A DNA stretch of 64,000 bases from Dermanyssus gallinae (lineage: Eukaryota; Arthropoda; Arachnida; Mesostigmata; Dermanyssidae): NCBI GenBank assembly GCA_003439945.1, contig QVRM01004007.1, forward strand, positions 186,001-250,000, given 5' to 3'. Of this stretch, positions 34,557 through 46,879 are shown in pieces. A program made the position numbers and the translations under genes. The number at the start of each line of letters is the position of its first letter. The stretch's first letter is position 1. The notes under the pieces are model-generated. The model worked only from the letters and a program-made list of their open reading frames with translations, ran no database searches and was not told the origin of the DNA.

Positions 34557-34758
34557 CCTGGATGTAGATATCCTCATTGGGATATTGTTTGTAGTAATCT
34601 TGAAACAGAATGCCATATAAGATCTTTCGAATGTGTAGACTGGCAAGACTACTTGACAGTTGTTCGGGGTCTTGTAGAAAGTAGGGTGGAAAAAAGTACC
34701 CTGTACTTAGCACATGTAGTACCGACTCAAACTTATTACCGTATTCTCCAAAACGGCA
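34557..34758 (-). CDS. ASTE1: Asteroid/ASTE1-like protein, exon 4 of the copy 1 chain
   Basis: 202 bases; acceptor ...TATTTGTATGCGTTGCAG and donor GTGAGT, both strong. It starts in phase 0 and leaves one base. The translation reads FESVLHVLSTGYFFPPYFLQ and SLHIRKILYGILFQDYY. The motif IRKILYGILF equals IRQIIYGLLL of human ASTE1, the clearest family match in this part. The intron before it (34759-41621) is 6.9 kb and filled with LINE and SINE debris. Confidence 0.8.
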
Positions 34759-34859
34759 CTGCAACGCATACAAATAGAACATAGTATTAGAACAGAACAG
34801 CTGGCACACCACGTCCACCAGGCCTACCGTTCTTCCTCCCATCTAGTTCTTCCAGATGA

Positions 34860-35170
34860 TCTCATATCCTCGGCCACGGGGCTGCAACAGGGTGATCCTC
34901 TGCTCCTCCTGCCTGAGCATAGCTAGTTAACTCCCTTAACAGCTCACTAAACATTTGGTCCCTTGATAATAGTGTGCTGAGACGCAGACATGGTTGCCGG
35001 AGATGTCCGGCGCGTGCTCGAATTTCGCTAGATTTCTGGTTTAGAGCTGAATCCCGAGAAGTGCGAGATCTACGTTACGCGTGATAGTGCGCAGGCGCCC
35101 GGCCTCCGTCCTAGGTTTTATTGCCGGGAGGGGGGTGTGGGGTTACCCTCGACTACGACCTCAAGCTTCT
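34860..35170 (+). pseudogene. R2/CRE-like LINE RT fragment
   Basis: The plus strand encodes a GLQQGDPLLLLL motif near 34880 and, after a gap and a stop, GDVRRVLEF and ISGLELNPEKCEIYVT near 35000-35085. These match the RT end at 50010-50100 (RVIEFAERSGLALNPAK). The YLDD box between them is lost. It lies in the large intron, on the opposite strand from the host gene. Confidence 0.65.
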
Positions 35171-35227
35171 GGAAGTAACCCTCCGATTCCGGCTGTCGCT
35201 CGACACGTTGGCGATAGTGAAGGTCGC

Positions 35228-35531
35228 ATCACAGCCATTTATGCATGTATTTTTTTTAACGCTCTGACAACTACATTTTAGACGCTCGTAATGGGCTAAG
35301 TTGCCTGTGGCGCGATAGCGTCTAAATGCATCTATCGTCATCGCGTTCTCGTACTGGAATTATATAGGCTTTCTCCAGCAGAGGTATGTAGCAGCAAGGC
35401 AATGACAACCACGTCCAACAAATTCTACCAGCACGGCCAGGGCTCGAACTAGCGATGTTTTGCTAACCGTGGTTGCCATGGCAACGCCCCGTTTCGAACG
35501 GTGCGTTAGCCGCCTAAGCCACCGCCGCTAC
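35228..35531 (-). mobile_element. SINE family C, minus strand
   Basis: Reverse-complement partner of 27300-27611, matching from the A-tail side (T run at 35250) to the tRNA-like head at 35490-35531. The head keeps TGGCTTAGGCGGCTAACGC and AGTTCGAGCCC. Confidence 0.8.
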
Positions 35532-35534
35532 AAA

Positions 35535-36020
35535 TTTAATCTCGACATGCCCGCTGAAAAATTTTTAATTACTCCACAACCACAGCTGTTGTGATTCAGC
35601 TTTGAGAGCTGTAAGTGGTCGTGAAGTAATGATTTTGATGTATTTAATGTGAAAGCACTGTGAATAAAATAACTTCATTTTTGCAAATTCTGTTCTAAAC
35701 GACCATGTCGCGTCTTCTGGTCGGCACTATATATTCTTCAAAAATAACAGAAGTTTTTTTACGAACACGACATTGTGCTTAGTTTCTGGTTGTCTCGCAA
35801 TTACACATTTTGTTCTTCTGTGGCGGGCAAAAACACACAAATTGTCAAAAATTGTAGTAATTTCACTCTCACTCCGAAACAAGACTTCTTAAAGACCATG
35901 TTCCATTAGAAAAAGATTTGCTTTACTGACTCTACAACTTCATATATCGCACATTTCTCATACACCCTGTATATATATATATATATATATATAAACCAGC
36001 ACGAAGAAATGCTGCCTTAG
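35535..36020. other. No gene seen; (TA)n at 35970-35992
   Basis: An imperfect inverted repeat with arms of about 20 bases is at 35570-35632 (ATTACTCCAC ... GTGAAGTAAT). It may be a small non-autonomous DNA element but has no clear target duplication. Confidence 0.4.
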
Positions 36021-36025
36021 TATAA

Positions 36026-36723
36026 ATGCAACGAGGGTCACCAAATCGCTCTACACTACCTTGGTTGGCACATCACACGACGACACACTGGCCGCGTTGC
36101 AGCACGTCTTGCACAACCACATTCACCTCCGCCACGATCCACAATGCGGTTCAATTCATAATCCTCATCATAGCCCAAGACTTTCACAGGTTCCGCGGCA
36201 CCACGTGGCCGCTCTCCCCGACTGTATTGGCGGGAGAGGACGAAGGCACAGACCATGAGTCTACGGAGACGGATTGGGCGGAGTCCCGGCAAACCAGCGG
36301 TCTCCGACCGAGAGCCCCAGAGCCTAGGCCAACAGATAGGGATGTTGTGAACGGTTAGGCGACTGACCACTCCTATGTCAGTCCGGCGACCTAAACGACG
36401 AAGGGGTCGGCGCCCGAGTCTTCCGGTCGCACGTAGGTGACCCGCAAGAGCGCTAGGGACTTGGAATTAAAGCGAACGGAATCTGCAGGAGACATTGTGC
36501 ACGATGCCCCAGTATACGGACCAGGTGGTCTGTGCTCTGCTGGGCCCGGATTACGAAAGCTGAATTGAAGGATCTGACGCAAAAGCCACGGAGGGCTAAG
36601 AAACGGTTACGAATAGCCACCGAGGCAATTGAGACGGCCTACACGGAGGCCAACGAGGAGTTTGCAAATCTAAGGAAGAAGACCCCAGGGAGAGGAAAAG
36701 TAAGCTTCTCAGGGCTAAGATAG
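36026..36723 (+). other. Unrecognised GC-rich region, possible LINE ORF1 debris
   Basis: It is distinctly richer in G and C than its neighbours. A plus-strand frame near 36532-36723 encodes a charged helix (KRLRIATEAIETAYTEANEE). No domain is recognised. It lies next to a minus-strand LINE, so it may be the first frame of another element on the plus strand. Confidence 0.35.
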
Positions 36724-36951
36724 AAGCGCTAAGTGGCATCCAATTCAAACATTTATTCACCTTTTCCAGGTAGTATAAACACAATATATATCTCTTCACT
36801 GTATAAAATAGCGGCTAAAATTGCACCACTGGGCATGGTCGTGTCACATTGGGGGTTGAGCCCACAAGACATCCGGTATATAATTATATACTACACGCCC
36901 TATATGGCTACAACCCAATTTTCTCCTATATGGAATTAGACTAAAAAGTGC

Positions 36952-39513
36952 TCATCGCGAATATTTTACGATGGGGTCAGTCAGGCTACCTAGGGAAGGG
37001 ACCAGAGCACAGGAAGCGGCGTGGTATCTTCCACAGTGTGCTTCGCATCTAGAGCACCTACAATGGTCATCTGGTTCGTGGAAGTCCCGCACGATACACA
37101 GTTTATGATGAAAGCCGTGTACGGCATAGCGGGTTACGACATGACGGTTGTAACGATACGCCCCTCTCCATTCGTTACGAGTTGTAGCTCCAGTTTCGAA
37201 GAATTTATCATCGATATCCGCGAACTTTATCTCCCAGCATTCGAGGTTGTTCTTGAAAGCCGTTGTCGCCGACAGATCGAAGCGGTGCCACAGATCTTCG
37301 GTGAACAGCGGTGTGTCTGCTAGGAGATATACTAGGCGGTTCCGGGTCGAGATGTGTAATCCCAAAGCCCTTTTGAGAAAGGAGGCCTTAACACGGTTAA
37401 GCTGTTCGAGGTTCTGCGCCGTGAGGTCCTCCCAACACTCCTGACACGTATCTTATACGTCGCGATCGGGGCTATTTTAAGATCGAACATGTCTCAAGGC
37501 GGTTTCGAGTGACAACATACGCCGTAATTTTATTGCCCATACGGCGGTCACTGCCTTTCTGCACCTCTCGGCGATGTGTGCGGTGAAGCTGCGTCCGTTA
37601 TAAGAAAACAGTAGCCCCAGGTATGGAAACCTATTAACGTACGCGAGCGGTACACTGGCATATCGCAAAGTGTCAGTGCCAGTGATCCTGCCGCCCTTCC
37701 TGAATTTCATTGCTTCTGTCTTTCTCTGGTTACCCGTTAGACCCAAAACATTTACAGCGACGTAAAGACGGGCTAAAACTGGCTGTACCTGAAACCTGCT
37801 TGGACCATATATGCGCAGACCAGCAAAGAGCAAGAAAGAGTGCACATTTTAGATGCTCATTGCGTACTCTGTCGGGGCCGGATGCTTTATTACTGCGGAG
37901 ACTTAGAAGTCCTCGTAGGACCTTCTCGACGGTGAACTCCTGCTAGAGGGAGTCCCGTAGCCATGTCGTCGATTCACCCCATACGGCGACTAGGTATGGC
38001 ACCTCACGAGGAATGGTGTTCCGTGAAGCGAACATTTCCGAGAAGTGATTAGTGAGGGCTGACGAGCTGAGAGGGCAGGCCGTGGTGCTCCCTCGGTGGG
38101 CCAGCCATCTGTAGAGATGACGCTCTGCGTCGGCCATAAGGCGAGCCACCAGCATCTCTTGGTATCTGTTACGTTGCGTCGCGTATGTTTTCCTACAAAT
38201 TGTTCTGATTATCGAGGCCAGCTGATGGTAACCCGGATGCGATTCCGCTAGGAACCTGAAGGTAATCTGGGCTCGGCGAGCAAGCCGACAGCTGTGGTCG
38301 AACCATGCCCTGTGCTTTTTTGGAAAAAGGAACTGGCTGTATCCTGGAGTGCAGCAGTTCAAGTAGGCTCTGCACATACACTTCCGTGTCTATCACGTCC
38401 GGCACAGGGAGAACTTCATGAGCACGTTCTAGGAGCATATTCACATTGAGCCGGCGTGGGAGGGCAAGTCGCCTGGGCATTCTCGTTGACCCTTCCTGAA
38501 CCGTGAGGTCCACGGCCACTGGAACGTGGGCTCGAACGCATGCGCCTTCACAAAGCTTATTGTTTCCTCCCTGATACCTGATCACTTCTTTGGGCACGTT
38601 GTTGGCGAACACGTCGATGACCGAGCTTCCGGAGTACCCCAAAAATGTTGGCGATAGCTTGGAATTGACTATCCAGCAGCCGTAATGTGCTAGAGTGTCT
38701 CGGAGGGCTATGGTGCGGCTCGAGTTCGGCTGATCGAGGCGGGCGTTTAAGTCACCAGCGACTACCAGGGGCGCACCGGCTAGAGGAGATACTGCTGCCA
38801 GACCGCTGACCAGCTTCTCTACCAAAGTCAGTGTAGATTCCGAATCTGCGGGTCGGACATATGCTGCAACTACGGACCTTGTCGGGCCTTGTAGGGCTAT
38901 GACGTTATTCTCCGCTAGACACGTCGTGAAGTCGCCTAGCTTGTGATTGTAGAAAACGGAAGTACCCCCACTTGGCCGCCCTGGCCCGCTGCGCTTTTCA
39001 GCGAGGCAATACACTGCATAGAAACTCGGAAGGTCGAAAAGGGTGGTCGCCCAGGTTTCCGTCAGCACTAGGATGTCCAGTCCATCCAATGCGTCGGGAA
39101 CGAGGAGCTCTAGCGAGGAAGCTCCCTCGCAGTTCCATTGTGCACCTCTTATTGTTTCTTTTTGTGTGAGGCCCGACCTCGTTGTGCGCTCCTCGATCGA
39201 CCTCGGGATCCATTTTGATAGCTGTGAGCGTTGAATGCCGATAGGCCAGTCGTCACCGTTGCCAAGACTTGCTTCACGAATTCTTCTAACGTGGGCAAGG
39301 GAGGAGCTCGTGGGGAGCTGAGTGTCGTTGTCGTTTTGTCGTTGTTTCGATCCCATCGACGATTGCTTCGCTTTGGATCCGCTTGGCCATGTTGAGTCGT
39401 TCTCGAGAAACTGACCAGGCTGGGGGAACGATGCCTGATCGTGGGGGCTCGGTTGATATGGGAGGGTCTGCTGTTCGAGGCCTCGCGTGCAGCTGTCGAT
39501 GTTGGTTTGACAA
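36952..39513 (-). pseudogene. APE-type LINE (same kind as 10.3-11.7 kb), internally deleted
   Basis: Minus strand in order: end of ORF1 (39513-39286), AP-like endonuclease (39356-38400) with LVLTETWATT, VVAGDLNARLD and SSVIDVFANN, a linker (38377-37943), RT start (VLRGLLSLRSNKASGPDRV, near 37910), then RT thumb (GLTGNQRKTEAMKFRKGG, near 37730), and a C-terminal Cys/His cluster CRCSRCEAHCGRYH near 37060. The RT palm with YADD is missing between 37860 and 37790. The endonuclease frame is open for over 300 codons. It lies in the 6.9 kb intron. Confidence 0.75.
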
Positions 39514-39799
39514 TCGGGCTTACAGACTTTTGACTTAAAAGCGCTAAGTGAGGAAAGGCTCCGGAAGGCTATCCTCCTTTAGCGCTTGTGCTCTCGATGT
39601 CGTTCGGCACTGAAGGAGGGGCGCCGGATTGAAAACGAGATCAAGCGAACAGCCAAATCGTTGGAGCAGTTGTCGATTGTGGTGGCGGTCTCCGCGCACT
39701 AGCATTGTTTGGCCACTTAGCGAGGTTGACTTCAAGCAGACGAAAGCCAGAACTCGGCCACTCTAGAGGTTTTACAAATTCTAGTTATTCGAGAGAGCT

Positions 39800-40900
39800 C
39801 CGAGCTCTCGCATGGTAACGGTCACCCACAGGTCACCTTCGAGCGACAAACGGTCCTAGTCATCCGGGTCCTCGAGATCATCACCAGAAAAGCGGCATGC
39901 CTCGGCCCCCTGGAACGTTGCACGAGGCTTTGGGCGACGGGTACTCCACGGCGAGCCCAGGCCCTTGGGCCATTATCAGAGTAAAAGTGGAGGACGACAA
40001 GAGGCTTGGCCGACACACATAACCCACCAAAAGGAACAGGGAAAATATCTTAGATGTTACTGGCAACCTCGTACTCCGCCTAGCCGAGAGCAAGGCCGAG
40101 GCCGGGTCGCGAGCGCGTTGGGCCGCGATGGCCTTTAGGCTGACTGACGAACTGATGTCGACTTTATAAGGGATCGATCCACTTCTGGATGATAAACTGA
40201 GCAAAGACTGCGAAGGCAGTTGCGCCGCCACGCTATAGCAATTGACCCCGGGAGTCATACTGCTGCGAGGGGAGCCATACTGCTGCGCAAACTGCTGCCT
40301 AAACTCCCGCCGGAGACCTTACACGAGGCAGTGACATGCCTGTTCCCATCACAGCCAGAGTGAGCTGGCAAACCGTCACTGCGGATGTCCTAGATGTGAC
40401 ATGATATGGCGGCCGCACGCCAAATCTGGCGAAAGGACTAGGCCAGCCTACCGACCAATTTGCCTACCGGGTATGATGGACAAACTGACAAAGCACATCG
40501 TTCTTAAGCAACTCAACCAAGAGCTTAAAGCAAAGCAGGCCCTGTCCAACTCCCTCTACGGGCCTACACGCGAGACAGAATTTTTTCATCCTACCAAAGG
40601 TAATAGTGGCCGTTCTCGAGCGAGAGGTTGTGCCAGCCCGCCTGAAGCGTATATTATCATCGCACCTACACGATACGAGCCATAGAGCGCGGTCACAGCA
40701 GGCGTTCTGCGGGGTTCAATCCTGAAGCTCATCCCTTCCCTCTTGGAATGTCGCCTGAAAGCGGCCCTCCTTATTCTTGTAATAATGGCTCCTTAGGACC
40801 TCCTGACTCGGGAATAAAGCGAGAAAACCCTTGACGGAGCACACCAGCCCTCACAAGTCAAAAGGCCACACTAACCTCTTTTGAACGAACGGGATGGAGC
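39800..40900 (+). pseudogene. LINE remnant, plus strand
   Basis: Around 40401-40560 the plus strand encodes RPAYRPICLPGMMDKLTKHI and VLKQLNQELKAKQALSNSLYG, the start of an R1-like RT. Further on, VLRGSILKLIP near 40705 resembles a decayed motif B. The frame is broken by stops. It is head-to-head with the minus-strand LINE at 36952-39513. Confidence 0.55.
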
Positions 40901-41310
40901 GGCTCACGAGGGCTCTGCAAGCTACTAAACGAGACGCTTAATACGTCATCTAAAGACTTGGTATGAATGCCGCCACAGTGAACTGGAAGATGCCGACTAC
41001 ATGTTATCATCGGTGGAGGGGTAGCGCGAGAATCGTAGTTACCTGAATACCATAAACTCGAAAAAAAGCGTGCGGGCAGGACGTACAATGAGGGGGAGCT
41101 TAGAGGCATCTCAAGGAGGTTCAGACAAGGCAAACGAAGCAAAAGAAAACGAGACAGTCAGCTACGGGTGACGTATGTGCATTATGCATCTCCGAAACCT
41201 CCCATATAAAGGCAAGAAAAATAGAAGATTAAAGAAGGTCCACTTCTACGTGATATATATATATAAAAATCGTTGAAAGGCCCTAGATATAATTCAGTAT
41301 AGGATAGCTA
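40900..41310. other. No gene seen
   Basis: No supported feature. It may be more of the plus-strand LINE remnant but without recognisable motifs. Confidence 0.35.
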
Positions 41311-41316
41311 ACACAC

Positions 41317-41325
41317 TATATATAA

Positions 41326-41373
<48 letters not shown>

Positions 41374-41374
41374 T

Positions 41375-41461
<87 letters not shown>
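41317..41461. repeat. Long (TA)n tract
   Basis: About 145 bases of TA with a few TTTA interruptions, the longest such tract in the window. It lies 160 bases from the end of the exon at 41622-42138, inside the intron. Confidence 0.95.
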
Positions 41462-41462
<1 letters not shown>

Positions 41463-41621
41463 GGAATTAACAGAGAAATCACATTAGATAACCCAGTAAT
41501 AAAGAAAAGGAAAAACAATATAAGCACTAGCCGAACAGAGTAGCCCGAAATATGTGGACATGAGACGGTTACTTTTAACTAATCACAGTTGCCGGTGACA
41601 AGAGGATGGCGAATTAATTAC

Positions 41622-42138
41622 CTCTGCCTGCACGAGATTCATAAACCACTCCGGCGGTTCATGTAGAACATCTTCATACTGTGTCTGGTCGCTCTCACAA
41701 TCGTCGTCTTCATCGTCATCATCATCGCTGTCGCTATCACTCCCTTCCGCATCTATCCTGCAGCGCCACTCATCTCTTACGAAGTACAACTTATAGTCAT
41801 ATTTGAATAGGAGGTCTAAGAGATGTACTTTTATTTGCTCGTAGAGGTTGGTTCGTGGAAAGGAGAAGTCAAACCATCCTCGAACTGTCAAGCCGCGCTC
41901 TTCTAATGCAGGTAACTCCTTTACTGCAGCCAACATTTCACGAAAATGCTTGTAACTCTGCGCAAGCCTTTCTCGAGACGGCTTATTATCACAGCCCCAG
42001 ACACTTAAATCCGGTGACACATTATCGGCCTCTTTAGATGACCTTAGATCGCTGGGGAAAGCCGACCCAAGTATATAATTGAGGGCTTCTTTCTGGCTCC
42101 AACCAACCAGCATATTGAGTATGTCAATATACCTCCTG
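41622..42138 (-). CDS. ASTE1: Asteroid/ASTE1-like protein, exon 3 of the copy 1 chain
   Basis: 517 bases; acceptor ...GTGACTGTTTGCAG and donor GTAATT. It takes one base and ends in phase 0. The translation has ILNMLVGWSQKEALNYILG, which aligns with LLNWLSHFANPTEALDNVL of human ASTE1, and PPEWFMNLVQ, which aligns with LPEWVLVALA. Between them is an acidic run of Asp, Glu and Ser at about 41700-41760. A CAGCAG acceptor allows a choice three bases apart. The exon is fully open. Confidence 0.8.
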
Positions 42139-42290
42139 CTGCAAACAGTCACGCGATCGATAAAAAGAACCTTGGTGAGACAGCTAAATACAAACTACTT
42201 TACAATCGCTACATTTAAACTCATGCTCCATCACATAGCCGTTAGGTTTCTTAAATTAAAAAGAGTTACACTTATTACACAGGTACCATA

Positions 42291-42326
<36 letters not shown>

Positions 42327-42584
42327 TCCACAAACACCTCAAACAAATTAAACATTTAAAAAATGTTGCTTAGACTTGCAACCGAGTCAGGCACAATACA
42401 TTGATATACTGCCGAAAAAAGTTTCACTTAAAAATATCTATCTGCAGACGAAAGATGTACTTACGGTAGAAACGTCGCTTCTCTGAGCTAGTTCAGCCAT
42501 AGCAAAGTCACTTTCATACATTACCTAAGTTGCCTATATCAGCAGTGCAATTTTATATCATTTTCAAATAAAAATAAACTGAGC

Positions 42585-42790
42585 AAGGCGGTATAGTGGC
42601 AAAGTCTTATTGCCTTGCATTCAGGAGATCGTGGTTTCAAGACCTAAGCCAGCCACTATTATATTGGCCTTCATTTTCTCTAACACCGACAAGGTGAATT
42701 TCGGAATAGATATAATCGGCCATGATCGGATAAAAGGACAAACGGAGAGCACATGAGCACTAAAAATGATGGTGCACTTCTATCAATTTT
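42585..42790 (+). mobile_element. SINE family B, plus strand, in an intron
   Basis: The head GCGGTATAGTGGCAAAGTC and the B-box-like GGTTTCAAGACC are followed by the family body in more diverged form and a tail with GATGGTGCACTTC. It lies in the intron between the exons at 42138 and 42913. A (TA)n tract is at 42294-42322. Confidence 0.75.
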
Positions 42791-42912
42791 AGTGGTAATT
42801 TCGCAAGAATGTTAAAATACAGCGAAATTATATTGTGCCCTACACTGACAGCCATGTTCTGTACAAAAAACTGCCATTCATACTGTAACGTATTGCGTTC
42901 AATTAAACTTAC

Positions 42913-43069
42913 TGATACGGGTTGGCCTTGTTTGTCAATCGAATCCGATTCGGCCAGTTTTTTGTGCTGCAGTGTTTGCGTACGAAGTGCTCGAGCATAC
43001 CCTCGCGGTCGATGGAGTACTTAACAAGCCATAGAAACATAGGCAGTATCTCCTCATTAAAACGTCCTT
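42913..43069 (-). CDS. ASTE1: Asteroid/ASTE1-like protein, exon 2 of the copy 1 chain
   Basis: 157 bases; acceptor ACCTCGGCTGTTTCAG and donor GTAAGT. It takes two bases and leaves two, in phase with 48127-48331 before it and 41622-42138 after it. It has no ATG near its start, so a simple frame search misses it. The translation reads EEILPMFLWLVKYSIDREGM and matches ALLPLFAVLCGNDH of ASTE1; the GND motif of that family reads KYS here. A CTTCAG acceptor 23 bases upstream would shift the phase. Confidence 0.75.
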
Positions 43070-43099
43070 CTGAAACAGCCGAGGTAACATTTCTGAAGC

Positions 43100-44090
43100 C
43101 ACCGAATATAACTACTAGCTAGTGAATCTCAACTGCGACTCCAAAGCGACATGCATATTATGAAAATCAACTAACTATATCTATAACCAATAATTATAAT
43201 TATGTTGTCTAGTTTGGCTAGTACAGTCGCACGTTGACTGGCATACCTAGGCTAGACTAAAAATGAAATGCAAGACGCATCGATCAAGTACAGCAAAGCT
43301 CGTGAGTGTGTAATAATAATTAAAGGCTTTATATCGAGCTGAATCTCAGCGTCTGCCTCCTATACGTGAGTCCTCTTGGCACTGTCATTGAAGCCATTCC
43401 TTACAACCTTCGGTGGAGGTTTTAGGCGCAGTTAACCCATTTGTTCTTAGTTTTGACGAGTAGGAGACCACCATGTACTTGGTTCCTTCCAGCCAAGTCT
43501 GAGCGCGCTTGTGGACCTTTCTGTGAGCCCCCTCTGCTACTGTGGTATAAAACGTTGCTTGGTAAAGCAAAACGGCTTCCACAACAGCCTAATATTGCTC
43601 TTTATAACTAGCAATGCTCCTCCTTTTGGCTTATTAGGAATTATCTTACGTTTGTCCTGCTGTAACTGGTGTTGCTATTGTTGCGTTTAGTGTCGTTTTA
43701 ACCGTTTTCACTGTTGTTGTTGGTGTTGTTGTCGCTGCTAATGTGACTAGTTTCTGGCTATTGCTCTCATTGTTGCCGCTGTTCTTGATCTCATGGGCTT
43801 GGCCCACTGTCATATTAGTTATAAATACATATGATTAGTTTTTACATAGAACGCTTCTTGCACAGTTTGTTTTATGTAGGACATTTATAATCTCAACACC
43901 TGGTAGTTTACGGGAATGATGGCAGTAACCTCTTTTTTTTCGCATCTCCATTGGGGTGTTTGTATGAACAGCCTTTATTCGTTAGTTATTTTCTTTAGAG
44001 GTAGAGCTTATGTGCTAGACGTAGTAATAGTATAGTATAGTAATAGAAACTAATAAATTCAAAAATTAAAGTAGATAAAATCTTCCAAGC
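43100..44090. other. No gene seen
   Basis: A minus-strand frame at 43385-43582 (MEAVLLYQATFYTTV) has no recognised domain. A GTTGTTG-rich patch is at 43660-43740. The stretch is intronic in the gene model, just before the gypsy-like remnant. Confidence 0.4.
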
Positions 44091-44692
44091 TAATCATGGT
44101 TGTCATCTACCGGGGTGTTGCCGGTTCGATCCCTATTGTTTATCGAATTTTCGAGGGCATGTATGTGGTGAGAGCAGTGAGAGTGCTTGCGCCACAAGTT
44201 TGATTTGCTGAACGCCCTCTCGTGGTCACCGGCGGTACCAAGCAGCGGCGGCTGCAATATTGTAACGATGCAATTAAATCGAATCGCTACCAAATGTAGC
44301 GATATTGGTTACGCTAAGTTAACTGGAGAATGTAAGCTCACCCAGGCGGTTAGTACAACGCGAGAAACTCGGGACGATGAGCGACAACACACAGCGTAAG
44401 GTTTAACTGGTAGCCCTGCCGGACAAAGGATGCGTCTGATCAACCTTCCCCGGCTATATAAATCTTCAAGAGACGCCGTAGCGTAGGGGTGGTTATGAGC
44501 GTGGCTACGTGGAATGAAAAGCACATCAAAGATGTGCTGCTTTTGAAATTTACAGGATCAACGCGGCAATGGTACTCGAACCATGGCGTCTAAGCGACAT
44601 CATACGACAAGTTTAAAGATACACTCTCCAGCGCGTAGAAAAAGACGTCATAAAAACCAAATTTTAAGAGGCCTACCAAAAGAGTTCAGTTT

Positions 44693-45088
44693 TTGGTCGT
44701 AGAGATGTCGGGTCGCGACCACGAGGACGCTTCTCATTTATTGCGGGATATCAAATATGCTTGGAGACTGCAATCAGATGTGTCTAATGTCGGAGGTGCG
44801 GCGCAAAGGGCATTTGGAAAGTCTAGCAACCAGCAAGTCACCTGCGACCAGTGCTGGATGAGCGGCCATCTTAGGGCAGCTTGTCCGAGCAGATCCGCCG
44901 CGAAACCGACGGCACGGAGAGCACATTATGCCATCAAAGCAGGAGGATGTAGCGATGTACAACAACATCAGCCAAGTGAGCAGCGAATTCGTGCTCAGCA
45001 ACCTCATTGGCAATTATATTCAAGTGCGCAATTTCGGCCAGAGTCGCAATATTCGAGCAATGAACGAGCAGCGGTGGCAATGAGATAG
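44693..45088 (+). pseudogene. Gag remnant (gypsy-like, copy B)
   Basis: This frame is longer than in copy A: it begins at MVVEMSGRDHEDASHLL and runs through the knuckle CDQCWMSGHLRAAC. Upstream, 44500-44690, the capsid-like part continues in another frame. The second knuckle near 45150 again lacks its first Cys. Confidence 0.75.
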
Positions 45089-45532
45089 AAACGCCACAGT
45101 TAGCAAGAGAAGGCAACAGCTTCAAAGAAGCAAATGTCGTGCGTTTTCGATGTAAACAGGTCGACCATGTTAGCAGGGGTTGTACTTGCCCCAGAGTTCA
45201 GACGGTAGCCAGCAACATTAAATAGGAGGTGGATGCTCTTCGAGTGGAAGAAGCTTAAGGAAAAGTGAAGCGGATCCTTGTCAACCGAATAGAGCGGCAC
45301 GCTCGTGTTGATACGAAGGCTGTAGTGACGATAATTACACGAACGGCAGCACCACAGACAAAACTTAAACTGGTACCTAGCGAGTTTGGTCCAGTTAGCA
45401 GCCATCGGACAAAATACTGCTTAACTGGTGATGGACGGTACGACCCATGACAATGTCGTTTTGACAGTGCTTGAAGACGATGGTCTGTGCGGACATGCGA
45501 TCGTATTAGGGAAAGACCTATTAGATCGGGAG

Positions 45533-45699
45533 GGTGGTGTGGTGGCATGCGTCTGCGCCTCGCGACCGGAGGAGACATATAGGTGCGCGGGTTCGAGCCC
45601 CACCGTTGCACATTTGTATTTATGGGGATCCGTCTATGAAGTAATGCGAAAAGCAGTCCCATGGACGTTAAATCTTGGCTGAGAGTCAGCCCCGAAAAG
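45533..45699 (+). mobile_element. SINE family A, inserted only in block B
   Basis: The head has TGGTGGCATGCGTC (A-box-like) and GGTTCGAGCCC (B box). The repeat ATTAGA(T/C)CGGGAG flanks it at 45520-45532 and 45700-45712; block A has it once, near 1306-1318. It therefore landed in the dead gypsy-like copy after the segmental duplication. Confidence 0.9.
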
Positions 45700-46833
45700 A
45701 TTAGACCGGGAGAATGTGGTGACAATATATCGAAACGAAAAGGCACTGGTACTCAGTGCAGAGGCATACCCGGAGATCGCTTAGGTGTTCGACTCAGCTG
45801 GGAGGAGGTGGAGTTGAGATCCGCTGAAGAAGTAGTGCTCCCTCCACGGAGCGTCAAGAAGGTAGCTTCCCAATTCCTCGGGTGGAAGAAATCATCGATG
45901 CAGTGGTTGGACGGCGGCTCTATAGAACATTTGATCTTGCATGGGGATGCATTTGATCTTGCATCTATGGCACAGGATTCAGCCACGAAGGCAGCTGCAG
46001 TGACTCCAGACGGAGTATACGAACCGAATATAATGCTCAAGGGTTTAGTGAAAACAGGATATTGGCGGTAATATCACTTACCCGTACATGGCCGATATGA
46101 TCACTACAGCGGATCGGAACGGTGTTTAGCTAGAACACATAGAACGGATTTTGCAGGCGCTTGTGAGAGCGAAGATGAACATTTGACTCGAGAAATGTCG
46201 ATTTTTTATGCTGAAAGTCAAGCTTCTCGGGTTCACATTATCTCGTGGGGGAGTACGACTTGGGAGCTACAGTAGCAGCACCGATTAGTGCATTGCTTAG
46301 GAAGAATGCAAGGTTTGAGTGGAGCGCGAAATGTACTAAAGCAATTCAGAAACTAAAAAGCGCTCTCGTGAATGGCCCAGCGCTAGCAAATCTTGAACAG
46401 GGGCGGAAGACAGAACTACATACCGACACGGGGTCGGACTAGAATCAATTTTGCTTTAAGAGGTAGACGGAGTTTGAAGGCTAGTCTGTGCAATCAGCAG
46501 AAAACTTTTGTCGACTGAACGCAATTATCACTGTACAAAATTGGAACAGTTGGCGGTAGTTTGGTCGATGCTGAGACTGCGCCACTATCTGCAGGGTGCA
46601 TCTGCAGGGTCTATCTGCAGAGCGGGCGGCAAAATGGAACACGCAGGTGCATTGAGCAGGGCAGCGGTGGATGAGTCGAATAAGGGTTTTAATGGTGGTG
46701 GCGAACAGCGGACGAAGACGGGCATTCAGCAGGTGACCCTGCAAAAACGACAACCGATCTCAGTGGAAATGGAAATCGGAATGGCTCAAGCAGGATACGA
46801 CATGATGAAAACAATAGTGAACGCATTGCAGAA

Positions 46834-46877
46834 GAAGGGTAGCTTGCCCGGCCGAGTTGACGGGCAAGCTACCCTTC
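46834..46877. repeat. Perfect inverted repeat, 17-base arms, 10-base loop
   Basis: Arms at 46834-46850 and 46861-46877 are exact reverse complements. Block A has no such repeat at the matching place (about 2375). It sits exactly where block B loses the integrase core, so it marks a deletion scar. Confidence 0.95.
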
Positions 46878-46879
46878 GA

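Noticed and set aside
41318..41543. Repetitive Tyr-Ile frames on both strands
   Set aside because: They are translations of the (TA)n tract.
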